Positions 33,106-41,643 of a DNA stretch of 53,436 nucleotides are shown here, one piece after another. This DNA comes from CAZRZN01 sp964604565 (lineage in GTDB: Bacteria > Pseudomonadota > Alphaproteobacteria > Rhodobacterales > Rhodobacteraceae). Where the stretch lies: contig CAZRZN010000004.1 in assembly GCA_964604565.1 (NCBI GenBank), forward strand, positions 1 to 53,436, given 5' to 3'. Both the position numbers and the translations under genes were made by a program. The notes below the pieces were generated by a model. That model was given only the letters and a program-made list of their open reading frames with translations. It ran no database searches and was not told the DNA's origin. Each line of letters starts with the position of its first letter. Within the stretch, counting starts at the first letter, position 1.

Positions 33106-34503
33106 ATGAACCGTTTCATTCTTTGTCTGATCCTTCTGGCCGGTCCCTTGCACGTGCCGCTCTCGGGGTCTCTGGCTGCACAGGAGGCGCGCGTGCCGCA
33201 AAGCCGCGCTGAAATCAGCCTCAGCTTTGCCCCACTGGTGCGGGACGCAGCCCCGGCCGTGGTCAATATCTACGCGCGCCGCGTCGTCCAGACGCGCAGT
33301 CCGTTTGCGGACGACCCGCTGTTCAACAACTTCTTTGACGCCTTTCCGTCGCGTCCACGGGTGCAGAATTCCCTCGGCTCCGGGGTGATTCTTTCGCCGG
33401 ACGGCATTGTGGTCTCCAATTACCACGTGGTCGGTCAGGCGACCGACATCCGCGTCGTGCTGAACGATCGGCGCGAATTCGACGCGCGCGTTCTGCTGGC
33501 CGATGAAGAGGCGGATCTGGCCATTCTGCAACTGGAAGGCGCACAGGATATGCCGCATCTGCCCCTGCGAGACAGCGATACCGTCGAAGTGGGGGAGCTT
33601 GTTCTGGCCATCGGCAATCCGTTCGGTGTCGGGCAGACCGTCTCATCGGGGATCATATCCGGGCTGGCACGTTCCGGCACGGCAACGGGCAATGCGCGTG
33701 GCTATTTTATCCAGACGGACGCCCCGATCAATCCGGGCAATTCGGGGGGCGCCCTGATCGACGTGGGCGGACGTCTGATCGGGGTGAACACCTCAATTCT
33801 CACACGTTCGGGCGGGTCGAACGGCATCGGGTTTGCCATCCCTTCCGCCCTTGTGGCGCAATTCGTGGAACAAGCGGAGGCCGGAAACACACGGTTTCAG
33901 CGGCCATGGGCGGGGATCTCCGGGCAGCCGGTCGACGCCGATCTGTCCGAGAGCCTGGGATTGGCGTTGCCGGGCGGCGTTCTGATTTCCGCGCTTCATC
34001 CCGACAGCCCCTTTGCCGCCGCGGGGCTGGCGCGCGGGGACGTGGTGCTGAGCGTGGATGGACAGCCCGTGAACACCCCGCCCGAGATGATCTACCGGAT
34101 GTCGGTGCGCGGCATCGGTCGCGCGGCCGACATGATCTATTCCCGGCAGGGCGAGCAGCGTGTGGCACAGGTCCGGCTGATCGCGCCGCCGGACAGCCCA
34201 CCGCGCGAGGCGATCGACCTTGGCGAGATGACCGCTCTGCCCGGGTTGCGTGTCGGGCGCGCAAATCCGGCCGTGGCCGCTGAACTGGGCCTCCCGGTGG
34301 AGGCAGAGGGGATCGTGGTTCTGGACCCGGGACCGTTTGGCGCCCAGGTCGGGCTGCAAACGGGGGACCGGCTGCTGGGTGTGAATGGCCGCCGGATCGA
34401 GGCGACGCGGGATGTTGACCGCCTGTTGCGCGGCACTGGACCCGTGGTGCAGATCGAGGTGATGCGCGAAAACCGCAGGCTGCTGCTGCGGTTCAGGGCC
34501 TGA
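33106..34503 (+). CDS. degP: Periplasmic serine protease, Do/DegP family
   Basis: A 465-residue protein. Signal peptide 1-25 (ending SLAAQ), trypsin-like domain about 40-260 and two PDZ domains (about 268-355 and 370-462). The triad is His107 (SNYHVVG), Asp137 (EADLAIL) and Ser213 (NPGNSGGAL). It degrades or refolds misfolded envelope proteins. GGAG precedes the ATG at 33106. A possible RpoH-like promoter is just upstream. Which of the several Deg paralogues this is (DegP, DegQ or DegS-like) cannot be decided; two PDZ domains and a cleavable signal favour DegP/DegQ. Confidence 0.92.
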   Translation: MNRFILCLILLAGPLHVPLSGSLAAQEARVPQSRAEISLSFAPLVRDAAPAVVNIYARRVVQTRSPFADDPLFNNFFDAFPSRPRVQNSLGSGVILSPDGIVVSNYHVVGQATDIRVVLNDRREFDARVLLADEEADLAILQLEGAQDMPHLPLRDSDTVEVGELVLAIGNPFGVGQTVSSGIISGLARSGTATGNARGYFIQTDAPINPGNSGGALIDVGGRLIGVNTSILTRSGGSNGIGFAIPSALVAQFVEQAEAGNTRFQRPWAGISGQPVDADLSESLGLALPGGVLISALHPDSPFAAAGLARGDVVLSVDGQPVNTPPEMIYRMSVRGIGRAADMIYSRQGEQRVAQVRLIAPPDSPPREAIDLGEMTALPGLRVGRANPAVAAELGLPVEAEGIVVLDPGPFGAQVGLQTGDRLLGVNGRRIEATRDVDRLLRGTGPVVQIEVMRENRRLLLRFRA

Positions 34504-34507
34504 GCGT

Positions 34508-35830
34508 TTGGCAGATCTGTTCGATACCCCGGGGGCAGCCGGTGCGGAACCCGCCGGCAGGGCGCCCCGCCCGCTGGCGGACCGGTTGCGGCCTCAGGCG
34601 CTGACCGAGGTGATCGGCCAGCGGCAGGTTCTGGGGCCGGAGTCGCCATTGGGTGTCATGCTGGCCGCCGGGACGCTGGGATCGATCATCTTCTGGGGAC
34701 CGCCGGGGGTGGGCAAGACGACCATCGCGCGGCTGCTGGCCGATGCCACGGACATGCATTTCGTCCAGATCAGTGCGATCTTTTCCGGTGTGCCTGAACT
34801 GCGCAAGGTGTTCGATGCCGCAAGACAGCGTCGCCGGACGGGTCAGGGCACGCTGCTCTTCGTCGATGAGATCCACCGTTTCAACAAGGCGCAGCAGGAC
34901 GGCTTCCTGCCGCATATGGAGGACGGTACAATCCTTCTGGTTGGGGCGACCACGGAAAACCCTTCGTTCGAGTTGAACGCCGCCTTGCTCAGCCGCGCGC
35001 AGGTGCTTGTTCTGGAACGGCTGGGCGACGATGACCTCGAGGCGTTGGTGCAGCGTGCAGAGACGGCGCTGGACCGCGCCCTGCCGCTGGAGGACGCAGC
35101 CCGCGCCGCGCTGCGGGACATGGCCGATGGCGACGGGCGTGCGCTGCTGAACCTGGTGGAACAGGTGATGTCCTGGCGGATCGACACGCCGCTGAACGCG
35201 GCCGGCCTCAGGACGCGGGTGATGAAACGGGCCGCGCTTTACGACAAGTCCGGTGACGGCCACTACAACCTGATTTCCGCGCTGCACAAATCGGTGCGTG
35301 GCTCCGATCCGGACGCCGCGCTCTACTGGTTCGCGCGGATGCTTGAGGCCGGGGAGGACCCGCGCTATCTCGCACGCCGCCTGACCCGCATGGCCGTCGA
35401 GGACATCGGCCTCGCCGATCCCCAGGCGCAGGCGGTGTGCCTGCAGGGCTGGGAAACCTTTGAGCGTCTCGGCACGCCGGAGGGGGAACTGGCGCTGGCC
35501 CAGGCGCTGGTCTACCTCGCGCTCGCGCCCAAATCGAACGCCGTCTATTCTGCCTACAAGGCGGCCCGCGCCGCCGCAAGGAAGACGGGATCTCTGATGC
35601 CACCCAAGCACATCCTGAACGCTCCGACGGGCCTGATGAAGGATCAGGGATACGGGGCGGGCTATGCCTATGACCACGACGCCGAAGACGGATTTTCCGG
35701 GCAGGATTATTTCCCTGAAAACATGGATCGTCCGACCTACTACGATCCGGTGGAGCGCGGCTTCGAACGCGATCTGCGCAAACGTGTCGATTACTTTGCG
35801 CGGTTGCGCAAGCAACGCCAACCGGATTGA
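34508..35830 (+). CDS. rarA: Replication-associated recombination protein RarA (MgsA)
   Basis: A 440-residue clamp-loader-like AAA ATPase that acts at stalled forks. P-loop GPPGVGKTT (64-72), Walker B LLFVDEIHRF with Asp120/Glu121, sensor 1 GATTENPSFELN, then the C-terminal tetramerisation region with the RarA block LAPKSNAVYSAY and MPPKHILNAPT. The start is a TTG at 34508, four bases after the degP stop, giving MADLFD; no better start is seen. Close spacing suggests co-transcription with the protease. Confidence 0.95.
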   Translation: MADLFDTPGAAGAEPAGRAPRPLADRLRPQALTEVIGQRQVLGPESPLGVMLAAGTLGSIIFWGPPGVGKTTIARLLADATDMHFVQISAIFSGVPELRKVFDAARQRRRTGQGTLLFVDEIHRFNKAQQDGFLPHMEDGTILLVGATTENPSFELNAALLSRAQVLVLERLGDDDLEALVQRAETALDRALPLEDAARAALRDMADGDGRALLNLVEQVMSWRIDTPLNAAGLRTRVMKRAALYDKSGDGHYNLISALHKSVRGSDPDAALYWFARMLEAGEDPRYLARRLTRMAVEDIGLADPQAQAVCLQGWETFERLGTPEGELALAQALVYLALAPKSNAVYSAYKAARAAARKTGSLMPPKHILNAPTGLMKDQGYGAGYAYDHDAEDGFSGQDYFPENMDRPTYYDPVERGFERDLRKRVDYFARLRKQRQPD

Positions 35831-36342
35831 CCGTCCGCCCGGCTTCTTCTCTCCATAAATACTCCTGTCCGCCGGACGCGGGTAAGCGCACCTTCCGGGA
35901 CGATGATCCGCGGCGCCGGACGACAGCCCGGCGCGCCATCTGGCAGGCCACCGTGTTCGGGCCAAGGTCAAACTGCAAGACCGGCACGCGGGTCCCGCTT
36001 GCGGCTTGGGCGGGCCAATGGGTCGACCTCGCCGCATCCCGGCCTCTTCACTTGGTCGTGGCCAGGGGCAAAAGGGAACTGCATCGCCTTGCCCGGACAT
36101 CCGCTCCAGTCCAGACCGGCCAGGTTCCGGCCAGCGCGGTGTGGGGAATACAGGTGCCTCTCGACCCCGCCGTTCGAGACTGCCGCTTGAATGCGGACGG
36201 CAAGAGGGCGCGCCGGCATAAAGGATTGCGCCGGCAGGGCGCGGTCCGCTCCGCGGGGATCTGTCCGGGCCCTCGGCAGGCGCGATGCCGCCCGCGCCGC
36301 ACTCCGCTTGACATCCTTCCCTGACGCGGCCATGCCGCGCGC
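35831..36342. other. 512-bp stretch without a gene
   Basis: Between rarA and crcB both strands carry only Arg/Pro/Gly-rich open frames, the hallmark of non-coding high-GC DNA. I saw no fluoride riboswitch core before crcB, no terminator with a T run and no repeats beyond short GCGCCGGC words. Confidence 0.5.
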
Positions 36343-36717
36343 ATGACACCCCTTTTGCAAGTCGCTCTTGGTGGCGCCCTTGGCGCGTCTGCCCGGTATC
36401 TGACCGGTATCGCGGCGACGCGCCTACTGGGCCGGGGGTTTCCCTGGGGCACGCTGGTCGTCAATATCGCAGGCTCCTTTCTGATGGGCGTGCTTGTCGT
36501 GATCCTGTTGCAGTTCAGCGCAAACCGTTTTGCCCCGTTTCTGATGACCGGCATTCTTGGGGGGTTCACCACTTTTTCCGCCTTTTCGCTGGATGTGGTG
36601 ACGCTGTATGAACGTGGGCAGGGGGGGCTGGCCATCGCCTATGTTCTGGCCTCCGTCACGCTGTCGATCGGGGCGCTGTTTGCCGGTCTGTCGCTCGCAC
36701 GGAGTATCGCAACATGA
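36343..36717 (+). CDS. crcB: Fluoride channel CrcB/Fluc
   Basis: A 124-residue membrane protein with four helices that dimerises into a fluoride exporter. GALGASARYL near the N-terminus, GTLVVNIAGSFLMG and the GGFTTFSAFSLD motif (about 74-85) with the sodium- and fluoride-coordinating residues are conserved. Its stop overlaps the start of the pseudouridine synthase by four bases. It opens an overlapping four-gene run. Confidence 0.95.
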   Translation: MTPLLQVALGGALGASARYLTGIAATRLLGRGFPWGTLVVNIAGSFLMGVLVVILLQFSANRFAPFLMTGILGGFTTFSAFSLDVVTLYERGQGGLAIAYVLASVTLSIGALFAGLSLARSIAT

Positions 36718-37763
36718 GCCGCGTTCAGACCATCCCCGTGGGTCCGGGAGAGGGCGACCAAAGACTGGACCGCTGGTTGAAACGCATGTTTCCCCATGTC
36801 GCCCAGGGCCGCATCGAACAGATCTGCCGCAAGGGCGAACTGCGGATAGACGGCGCCCGGGCAAAGGCCTCGACCCGGCTGGAAGTTGGCCAGAAGGTGC
36901 GAATCCCGCCGCTGCCGGAACCAGAGCCGAGAAAAAATGAGGCGAAAGCCGCGCCAAGGGTGTCCGATCAGGATGCGGAAATGATCCGGGCCTGTGTGCT
37001 GTATCGCGATGACCATATCATCGCGATCAACAAGCCACCGGGGCTGGCCACGCAAGGCGGCAGCAAACAGACCCGCCATGTCGACGGAATGGCAGAGGCG
37101 CTGAAATTCGATCTGTCCGAAAAGCCGCGACTGGTGCACCGGCTGGACCGGGACACCTCCGGTATCTTGTTGTTGGCGCGCACGCGCGCGGCGGCGCAGG
37201 GGTTGACGGCCGCCCTCCGGCACAAACAAACCCGCAAGATTTACTGGGCGCTCGTCGCGGGCGTGCCGACTCCCTACCTCGGCGAGATCCGCTATGGTCT
37301 GGTAAAGGCGCCGGGCCATGGCGGCCGGGGCGAGGGTGAGAAAATGCACTGTGTGCATCCGAACGAGGTGCATGGCACACAGGATGCCAAGCGGGCGCAT
37401 ACGCTGTATGCCACGCTCTACCGTGTCGCGAGCCGGGCATCCTGGGTGGCGATGGAGCCGATTACGGGGCGGACACACCAGTTGCGCGCGCATATGGCGG
37501 AAATCGGCCATCCCATCATCGGTGACGGAAAATACGGCGGCTCCGGGCAGGAGAACCTTGGCGATGGGTGGGGCGCGCAATTGGGCGGCGACATCTCGCG
37601 CAAGTTGCATCTGCACGCGCGGCTGATGGCCTTTCTGCATCCTGTCACCGGCAAGCCGCTGACACTGACCGCGCCGCTGCCGGAACACATGGCACAGACC
37701 TGGGAAACGCTGGGCTGGGAAGAAAGCTTTGCCGACGAAGATCCGTTCGAAAGCCTGAGATGA
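36714..37763 (+). CDS. rluC: RluA-family 23S rRNA pseudouridine synthase (RluC-like)
   Basis: The 349-residue enzyme has an S4 domain (about 16-63, DQRLDRWLKRMF start) and a catalytic domain with HRLDRDTSG (142-150), where Asp145 is the nucleophile, plus RTHQLRAHMAEIGHPIIGD. RluC modifies U955, U2504 and U2580 of 23S rRNA in E. coli; the assignment to RluC rather than another RluA-group member is by similarity in length and S4 domain. It overlaps crcB and the HAD gene by four bases each. Confidence 0.93.
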   Translation: MSRVQTIPVGPGEGDQRLDRWLKRMFPHVAQGRIEQICRKGELRIDGARAKASTRLEVGQKVRIPPLPEPEPRKNEAKAAPRVSDQDAEMIRACVLYRDDHIIAINKPPGLATQGGSKQTRHVDGMAEALKFDLSEKPRLVHRLDRDTSGILLLARTRAAAQGLTAALRHKQTRKIYWALVAGVPTPYLGEIRYGLVKAPGHGGRGEGEKMHCVHPNEVHGTQDAKRAHTLYATLYRVASRASWVAMEPITGRTHQLRAHMAEIGHPIIGDGKYGGSGQENLGDGWGAQLGGDISRKLHLHARLMAFLHPVTGKPLTLTAPLPEHMAQTWETLGWEESFADEDPFESLR

Positions 37764-38434
37764 CCCTCAGGCTGGTGATTTTCGACGTCGACGGCACGTT
37801 GGTCGACAGCCAAGGCGACATTTTGGCCGCGATGGCAGTCTCGTTTGCCTCGGAAAAACTGGACTGCCCCTCACGGGACGCGATCCTCGGCATTGTCGGA
37901 CTGTCGCTGCCTCAGGCCATCGGGCGGCTGGCGCCCGAGGTCGGGGCGGTGCAACTCGCCCGTCTGGTCGAAGCCTATAAAGCCGCCTATGCGGAGTTGC
38001 GCATGCGGGGCGGGCCGGATGCCTCGCCGCTCTATCCCGGTATCCCCGATTTGCTGGCAAGACTGTCGACCAGGGACGATGTCCTGTTGGGCATCGCCAC
38101 GGGCAAATCACGGCGCGGTCTGGCCGCACTGCTCGAAAGCCACGATCTCACGCGGCTTTTCGTGACGCGCCAGTCAGCGGACGGCAACCCGTCCAAACCG
38201 CATCCGGGAATGCTGTTTGCCGCGCTGGAAGACGCCGGTGTGGAGGCCGAGCAGGCCGTGATGATCGGCGATACGAGTTACGACATGGAAATGGCACGCG
38301 CCGCCGGGGTGGCCCGGATCGGCGTGACCTGGGGCTACCACCCGCGTGAGGCGTTATCTGATGCGCAGATCATCGTTGAGGATGCCGTGGCTCTGGACCG
38401 GGCCATTGCGCAGATTCTGGGAGAGATGCCATGA
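37760..38434 (+). CDS. HAD-family phosphatase
   Basis: A 224-residue HAD subclass IA hydrolase. Motif I is FDVDGTLVDS with Asp9 and Asp11, motif II ATGKSRRGL, motif III lysine in SKPHPGM and motif IV IGDTSYDMEMA. It resembles phosphoglycolate phosphatases (Gph) in layout with an alpha-helical cap at about 16-85, but the substrate is not fixed. It is translationally coupled to rluC upstream and atp12 downstream by ATGA overlaps. Confidence 0.92.
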   Translation: MTLRLVIFDVDGTLVDSQGDILAAMAVSFASEKLDCPSRDAILGIVGLSLPQAIGRLAPEVGAVQLARLVEAYKAAYAELRMRGGPDASPLYPGIPDLLARLSTRDDVLLGIATGKSRRGLAALLESHDLTRLFVTRQSADGNPSKPHPGMLFAALEDAGVEAEQAVMIGDTSYDMEMARAAGVARIGVTWGYHPREALSDAQIIVEDAVALDRAIAQILGEMP

Positions 38435-39141
38435 GCGAATGGGCCCTCAAGCGGTTCTGGCAGAAGGCCGACGTCGAAGCCGTCGACGGCGGATACACCG
38501 TCTTGCTGGACGGCCGGACGGTCAAGACCCCGGCCAAGACAAAGCTGGTCGTTCCGACGCGGGATCTGGCGCGCGAGATCGCCGCCGAATGGGACGCCCA
38601 GCAGGAAAAGGTCAATCCCTTTGCCATGCCCTTTACCCGCATGGCAAATTCCGCGCTGGACAAGGTGGCGCCACAGCATTCCGAGGTGGCGGCCATGCTG
38701 GCCGACTACGCCGACAGCGATCTGCTGTGCTACCGTGCCGACCATCCGGAGGAACTGGCCGAGCGGCAGCGGGCAGCCTGGGATCCCCTGCTGGACTGGG
38801 CAGAGGAAAGCCTTTCGGCGCGGCTGACCCCGGTCGCGGGTGTCATGCATCGGCCGCAGGACAGGGGTGCTCTGGACAGGCTCTCGCGCGCGGTGCGCGG
38901 GCAGTCATCCTTCGCACTGGCCGCCTTTCACGACCTTGTTTCCATGTCCGGATCCCTGATCATCGCCTTTGCCGTGGTGCGCGGGGCGCGCTCACCTGAA
39001 GCGGCCTGGCAGGTTTCCCGTCTCGACGAGACATGGCAGCAGGAACAATGGGGCCTTGACGATGAGGCCGCCGAGGTTGCCGAAATAAAACGCAAGGAAT
39101 TCTTGCATGCAGCTGTTTTTCATTCTTTGACAAACGGTTAA
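38431..39141 (+). CDS. ATP12-family F1 ATP synthase assembly chaperone
   Basis: A 236-residue protein of the ATP12 family. In mitochondria Atp12p shields the nucleotide interface of subunit alpha during F1 assembly. Landmarks are KRFWQKADVE, the PTRDLAREIAAEWDAQ segment, FAMPFTRMANSALDKV, and LLCYRADHPEELAERQ, all typical. Alphaproteobacteria, as relatives of mitochondria, carry this gene. It ends the crcB-rluC-HAD-atp12 run and links functionally to the F0 operon at 3958-6614. Confidence 0.93.
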   Translation: MSEWALKRFWQKADVEAVDGGYTVLLDGRTVKTPAKTKLVVPTRDLAREIAAEWDAQQEKVNPFAMPFTRMANSALDKVAPQHSEVAAMLADYADSDLLCYRADHPEELAERQRAAWDPLLDWAEESLSARLTPVAGVMHRPQDRGALDRLSRAVRGQSSFALAAFHDLVSMSGSLIIAFAVVRGARSPEAAWQVSRLDETWQQEQWGLDDEAAEVAEIKRKEFLHAAVFHSLTNG

Positions 39142-39195
39142 CCTGCGGACGCGGGTAATACGCACTGTCTGGGCAAACAGTATACTTGCTTGACC

Positions 39196-39217
39196 TTTGG
39201 GCGGTAAAACGCCCAAA
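39196..39217. repeat. Perfect 8-bp hairpin upstream of the BztA-like gene
   Basis: TTTGGGCG, a 6-nt loop and CGCCCAAA lie between the atp12 stop and the binding-protein gene. A TTGACC precedes it directly. No T run follows, so it may be an operator or mRNA leader element rather than a terminator. Confidence 0.4.
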
Positions 39218-39330
39218 ATACCTTCACCAAGCGAGGGGCTTAACCGAAGTCGGGGCGCCCTCGGCGTTTCTGTGCCCGGCAAAGTTGAACCGGTTGGTTG
39301 TTACGCGAGACTCTGAGGATAGAGAACGGC

Positions 39331-40344
39331 ATGCACAGGCTACTACTTTGCGCGGCGACCTTGTTGGTCCTTGCTGTCAGCATGTCGTCCGCCGGGACGC
39401 TGGATGACGTCAAGGAGCGCAAGATCCTGAACTGCGGGGTGAATGCCGGTTTGATCGGTTTTGCCTCAAAGGATTCGCGCGACCAATGGTCGGGCTTTGA
39501 TGTCGATCTCTGTCGCGCGGTCGCCGCGGCCATCCTTGGGGATCCGGGCGCCGTGAATTTCGTAGAGACGACGAACAGTTCGCGCTTCACCCTGCTGCTT
39601 GGCGGTGAAATCGACATGTTGGCGCGCAATACGACATGGAGCTTTTCAAAGGATGTCGGGCTGAAGATCGACTTCGCCGGGATCAACTACTACGATGGAC
39701 AACGATTCATGGTGCCGAAATCGCTGGGCGTGTCTTCGGCGACAGAGCTGAATGAGCGCCGCGTCTGCGTGCAGCCGGACACCAAGACGGCGATGAACCT
39801 TCAGGAATATTTTTCCCGCAACAATATCACTTATGTCCCGGTCGAGGTGGAAACCACGGCGCAGGCGCAGACCCTCTATCTTGAGGGCGAGTGCGAAGTC
39901 TTTACTGCGGATGCCTCCCAACTGGCGGCGATCCGGGCGGCGTTCAAGGCACCGGGGGATCATCTGCTGCTTGACGACGTCATCTCGAAGGAGCCTCTGG
40001 GACCCGTGGTGCGCCACGGTGACGACGAATGGGGAGATGTCGTGCGCTGGGTTCTGAACGCGCTGATTGCCGCAGAGGAACTGGGGGTCACATCGGTCAA
40101 TATCGACGAGATGCGCGAAGGGACCAACAACCCCGAGATCGCCCGCCTGCTTGGGACGCAAGGATTGATGGGCGAGGCGCTGGGTCTTGACGCGGAGTGG
40201 GCTGTGCGTGCGATCCGTTCGGGTGGCAACTACGGCGAGCTTTTCGCGCGCAACATCGGAGAGACGACGCCGATCGGTCTGTCCCGGGGCTTGAACCTTC
40301 AGTGGACCGAAGGCGGCCTGCTCTACAGTCCGCCGTTCCGGTGA
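39331..40344 (+). CDS. BztA/AapJ-like amino-acid ABC transporter substrate-binding protein
   Basis: The 337-residue periplasmic protein has a signal peptide (MHRLLLCAATLLVLAVSMSSAG). It belongs to the family that binds glutamate, glutamine, aspartate and asparagine: LNCGVNAGLIGFA, WSGFDVDLCRAVAAAILGD, NTTWSFSKDVGLKIDFAGINYYDGQ (in pieces) and GGNYGELFARNIG are family blocks. Bzt and Aap systems normally encode two permeases and an ATPase directly downstream; here the next gene is on the other strand. It is therefore an orphan that must share a transporter encoded elsewhere. Confidence 0.9.
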   Translation: MHRLLLCAATLLVLAVSMSSAGTLDDVKERKILNCGVNAGLIGFASKDSRDQWSGFDVDLCRAVAAAILGDPGAVNFVETTNSSRFTLLLGGEIDMLARNTTWSFSKDVGLKIDFAGINYYDGQRFMVPKSLGVSSATELNERRVCVQPDTKTAMNLQEYFSRNNITYVPVEVETTAQAQTLYLEGECEVFTADASQLAAIRAAFKAPGDHLLLDDVISKEPLGPVVRHGDDEWGDVVRWVLNALIAAEELGVTSVNIDEMREGTNNPEIARLLGTQGLMGEALGLDAEWAVRAIRSGGNYGELFARNIGETTPIGLSRGLNLQWTEGGLLYSPPFR

Positions 40345-40474
40345 ACGGCATCGGCGTGGGTTGCGCAGTGTATGCGCGGCATCGCCAATTGGCGGCAACT
40401 GCGCGAGACTTGCAGATCTTACAGCCCTGCGCCTGCCAGCGACGCTGCGTCTTGTGACGATCACGTGGGGATGG

Positions 40475-40975
40475 TCAGAGGCTGCCCCGTTCAGTCAGAT
40501 CCCGGGGCACGATGAAATCCAGAACATCACCAGCGCCCGTTGACAGGTCGGCCCAAGTGTCGATGTCGAAACTGACCACCAGCGTGGCACAGGTCGGAAA
40601 ACGGGTGAAGTCCGAATGCGGTGGCGGGGTGTGGATCAGGTCCGCGGCAAGATCGCCGATACCGGGATTATGACCTATGAGTAACACAAGGTCGCCCTTG
40701 GCGCCGCGCAGCAGCTCTGAAATCGTGTCCGGCTCCGCGAGGTAAAACTCACGCGCGAACCTCGTCGGGGCAGCGACATTCAACAGGCCAAGCGTCTCGC
40801 GCGTGCGGGCAGCGGTCGAACAGAGGATCTGATCAGGCAGGTAGCCCCGGTCGTGCAGCCACCGCCCGATTTCCGGGGCTGCCCGCCGCCCGCGTGGATT
40901 CAGGGGGCGGTCATGGTCCGATTGATCAAAGCGCCAGTCGGATTTCGCGTGGCGCATGAGGATGAGCGTCTTCAA
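40475..40975 (-). CDS. SixA-type histidine phosphatase
   Basis: A 166-residue phosphatase of the histidine phosphatase superfamily. The catalytic MRHAKSDW (His near residue 9) and the LIGHNPGIGDLA segment, which carries the second histidine, are typical of SixA, which dephosphorylates HPt domains or NPr. A TTG at 40975 is chosen because it overlaps the stop of the ferredoxin-like gene (TTGA) and gives KTLILMRHAK; MRHAK itself at 40957 would be too short. It closes the long minus-strand run. Its target here is unknown. Confidence 0.82.
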   Translation of the reverse strand: MKTLILMRHAKSDWRFDQSDHDRPLNPRGRRAAPEIGRWLHDRGYLPDQILCSTAARTRETLGLLNVAAPTRFAREFYLAEPDTISELLRGAKGDLVLLIGHNPGIGDLAADLIHTPPPHSDFTRFPTCATLVVSFDIDTWADLSTGAGDVLDFIVPRDLTERGSL

Positions 40976-41643
40976 GGCATTGTATCCCCAAGAAAGGCGC
41001 GCATGTGAAACGCCGATTGATCGGGAACGCGGGCAAAATCCACCGCAACGGGGCAGGCGCGGCGGACAAGGCACCCGCCGGTCCGGCACTCCGCCCCTTC
41101 CGGACTGCGCATATGCGCCTTGCAGGTAGCAACGTCGTAGGCCTGTCCGGCTGCCAGCGCACCGACTGGGCAGGCGGTTTCGCATGGGCGGTGGCATGAC
41201 GTGCAGGGTTGTGTCCCTGCCGCCGGCAATTCCAGTTTGGCCGGCAGGGCGACTGCGCCGCGATAACTGATGAACAGGCCAGCCGCCTCATGGACCAACA
41301 TCCCCACCGGGGAAGACCACGCACCGCCAGAGCGCAGCGCCCATGACAGAAAGGGCGCATATGGCGGCCCGTCGGAGGGGAAAAACGCCGTTCCTTCCCA
41401 CTCCTCTGCCATCTTGCAGATGACCCGCCGCGACCAGCGGTCCAGCGGATCGGGGCGGCGGTCGAGATACTCCGGACTGTCCGAAAAGAGCGGCCAGAAC
41501 CGCGGCTCATCCGGACCCAGCAAAAGCAAGGTGCCGGTGCCTTCGGGCGCACCTTCGTCGGACCCCGGATGCAGGGCGCCGCGCAGCCGCAAACCCGACA
41601 GTGCCGCATCGCTGTCGGCCGTCCGAAGGCTGTCAGGCCTCAT
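40972..41643 (-). CDS. Ferredoxin-like protein with eight cysteines (two possible 4Fe-4S clusters)
   Basis: A 223-residue protein. The C-terminal part has C147, C150, C154 and C158 (CTSCHRPCETACP, spacing 2-3-3) and C174, C186, C191 and C197 (ending RACP), enough for two 4Fe-4S clusters. The first spacing differs by one residue from the classical 2-2-3 arrangement. The first 140 residues lack cysteine ligands apart from C77 and form a separate domain with WSSPVGMLVHEAAG and FISYRGAVALP. Members in Rhodobacteraceae are annotated only as ferredoxin. It overlaps argB and the SixA gene by four bases each, so all three are coupled. Confidence 0.75.
   Translation of the reverse strand: MRPDSLRTADSDAALSGLRLRGALHPGSDEGAPEGTGTLLLLGPDEPRFWPLFSDSPEYLDRRPDPLDRWSRRVICKMAEEWEGTAFFPSDGPPYAPFLSWALRSGGAWSSPVGMLVHEAAGLFISYRGAVALPAKLELPAAGTQPCTSCHRPCETACPVGALAAGQAYDVATCKAHMRSPEGAECRTGGCLVRRACPVAVDFARVPDQSAFHMRAFLGDTMP

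Noticed and set aside
36200..36342. Fluoride riboswitch upstream of crcB
   Set aside because: The conserved riboswitch core pattern was not seen in the 140 bases before the gene.
34493..36349. 618-codon open frame on the minus strand
   Set aside because: It is opposite rarA and an intergenic region, is rich in Arg/Gly/Pro, and has no recognisable motif. rarA has all AAA motifs on the other strand.
39120..39165. TTGACA near 39127 as a promoter for the BztA-like gene
   Set aside because: The nearest TAATAC is 23 bases away, too far for a sigma-70 promoter, and the hexamer lies within the atp12 coding end.
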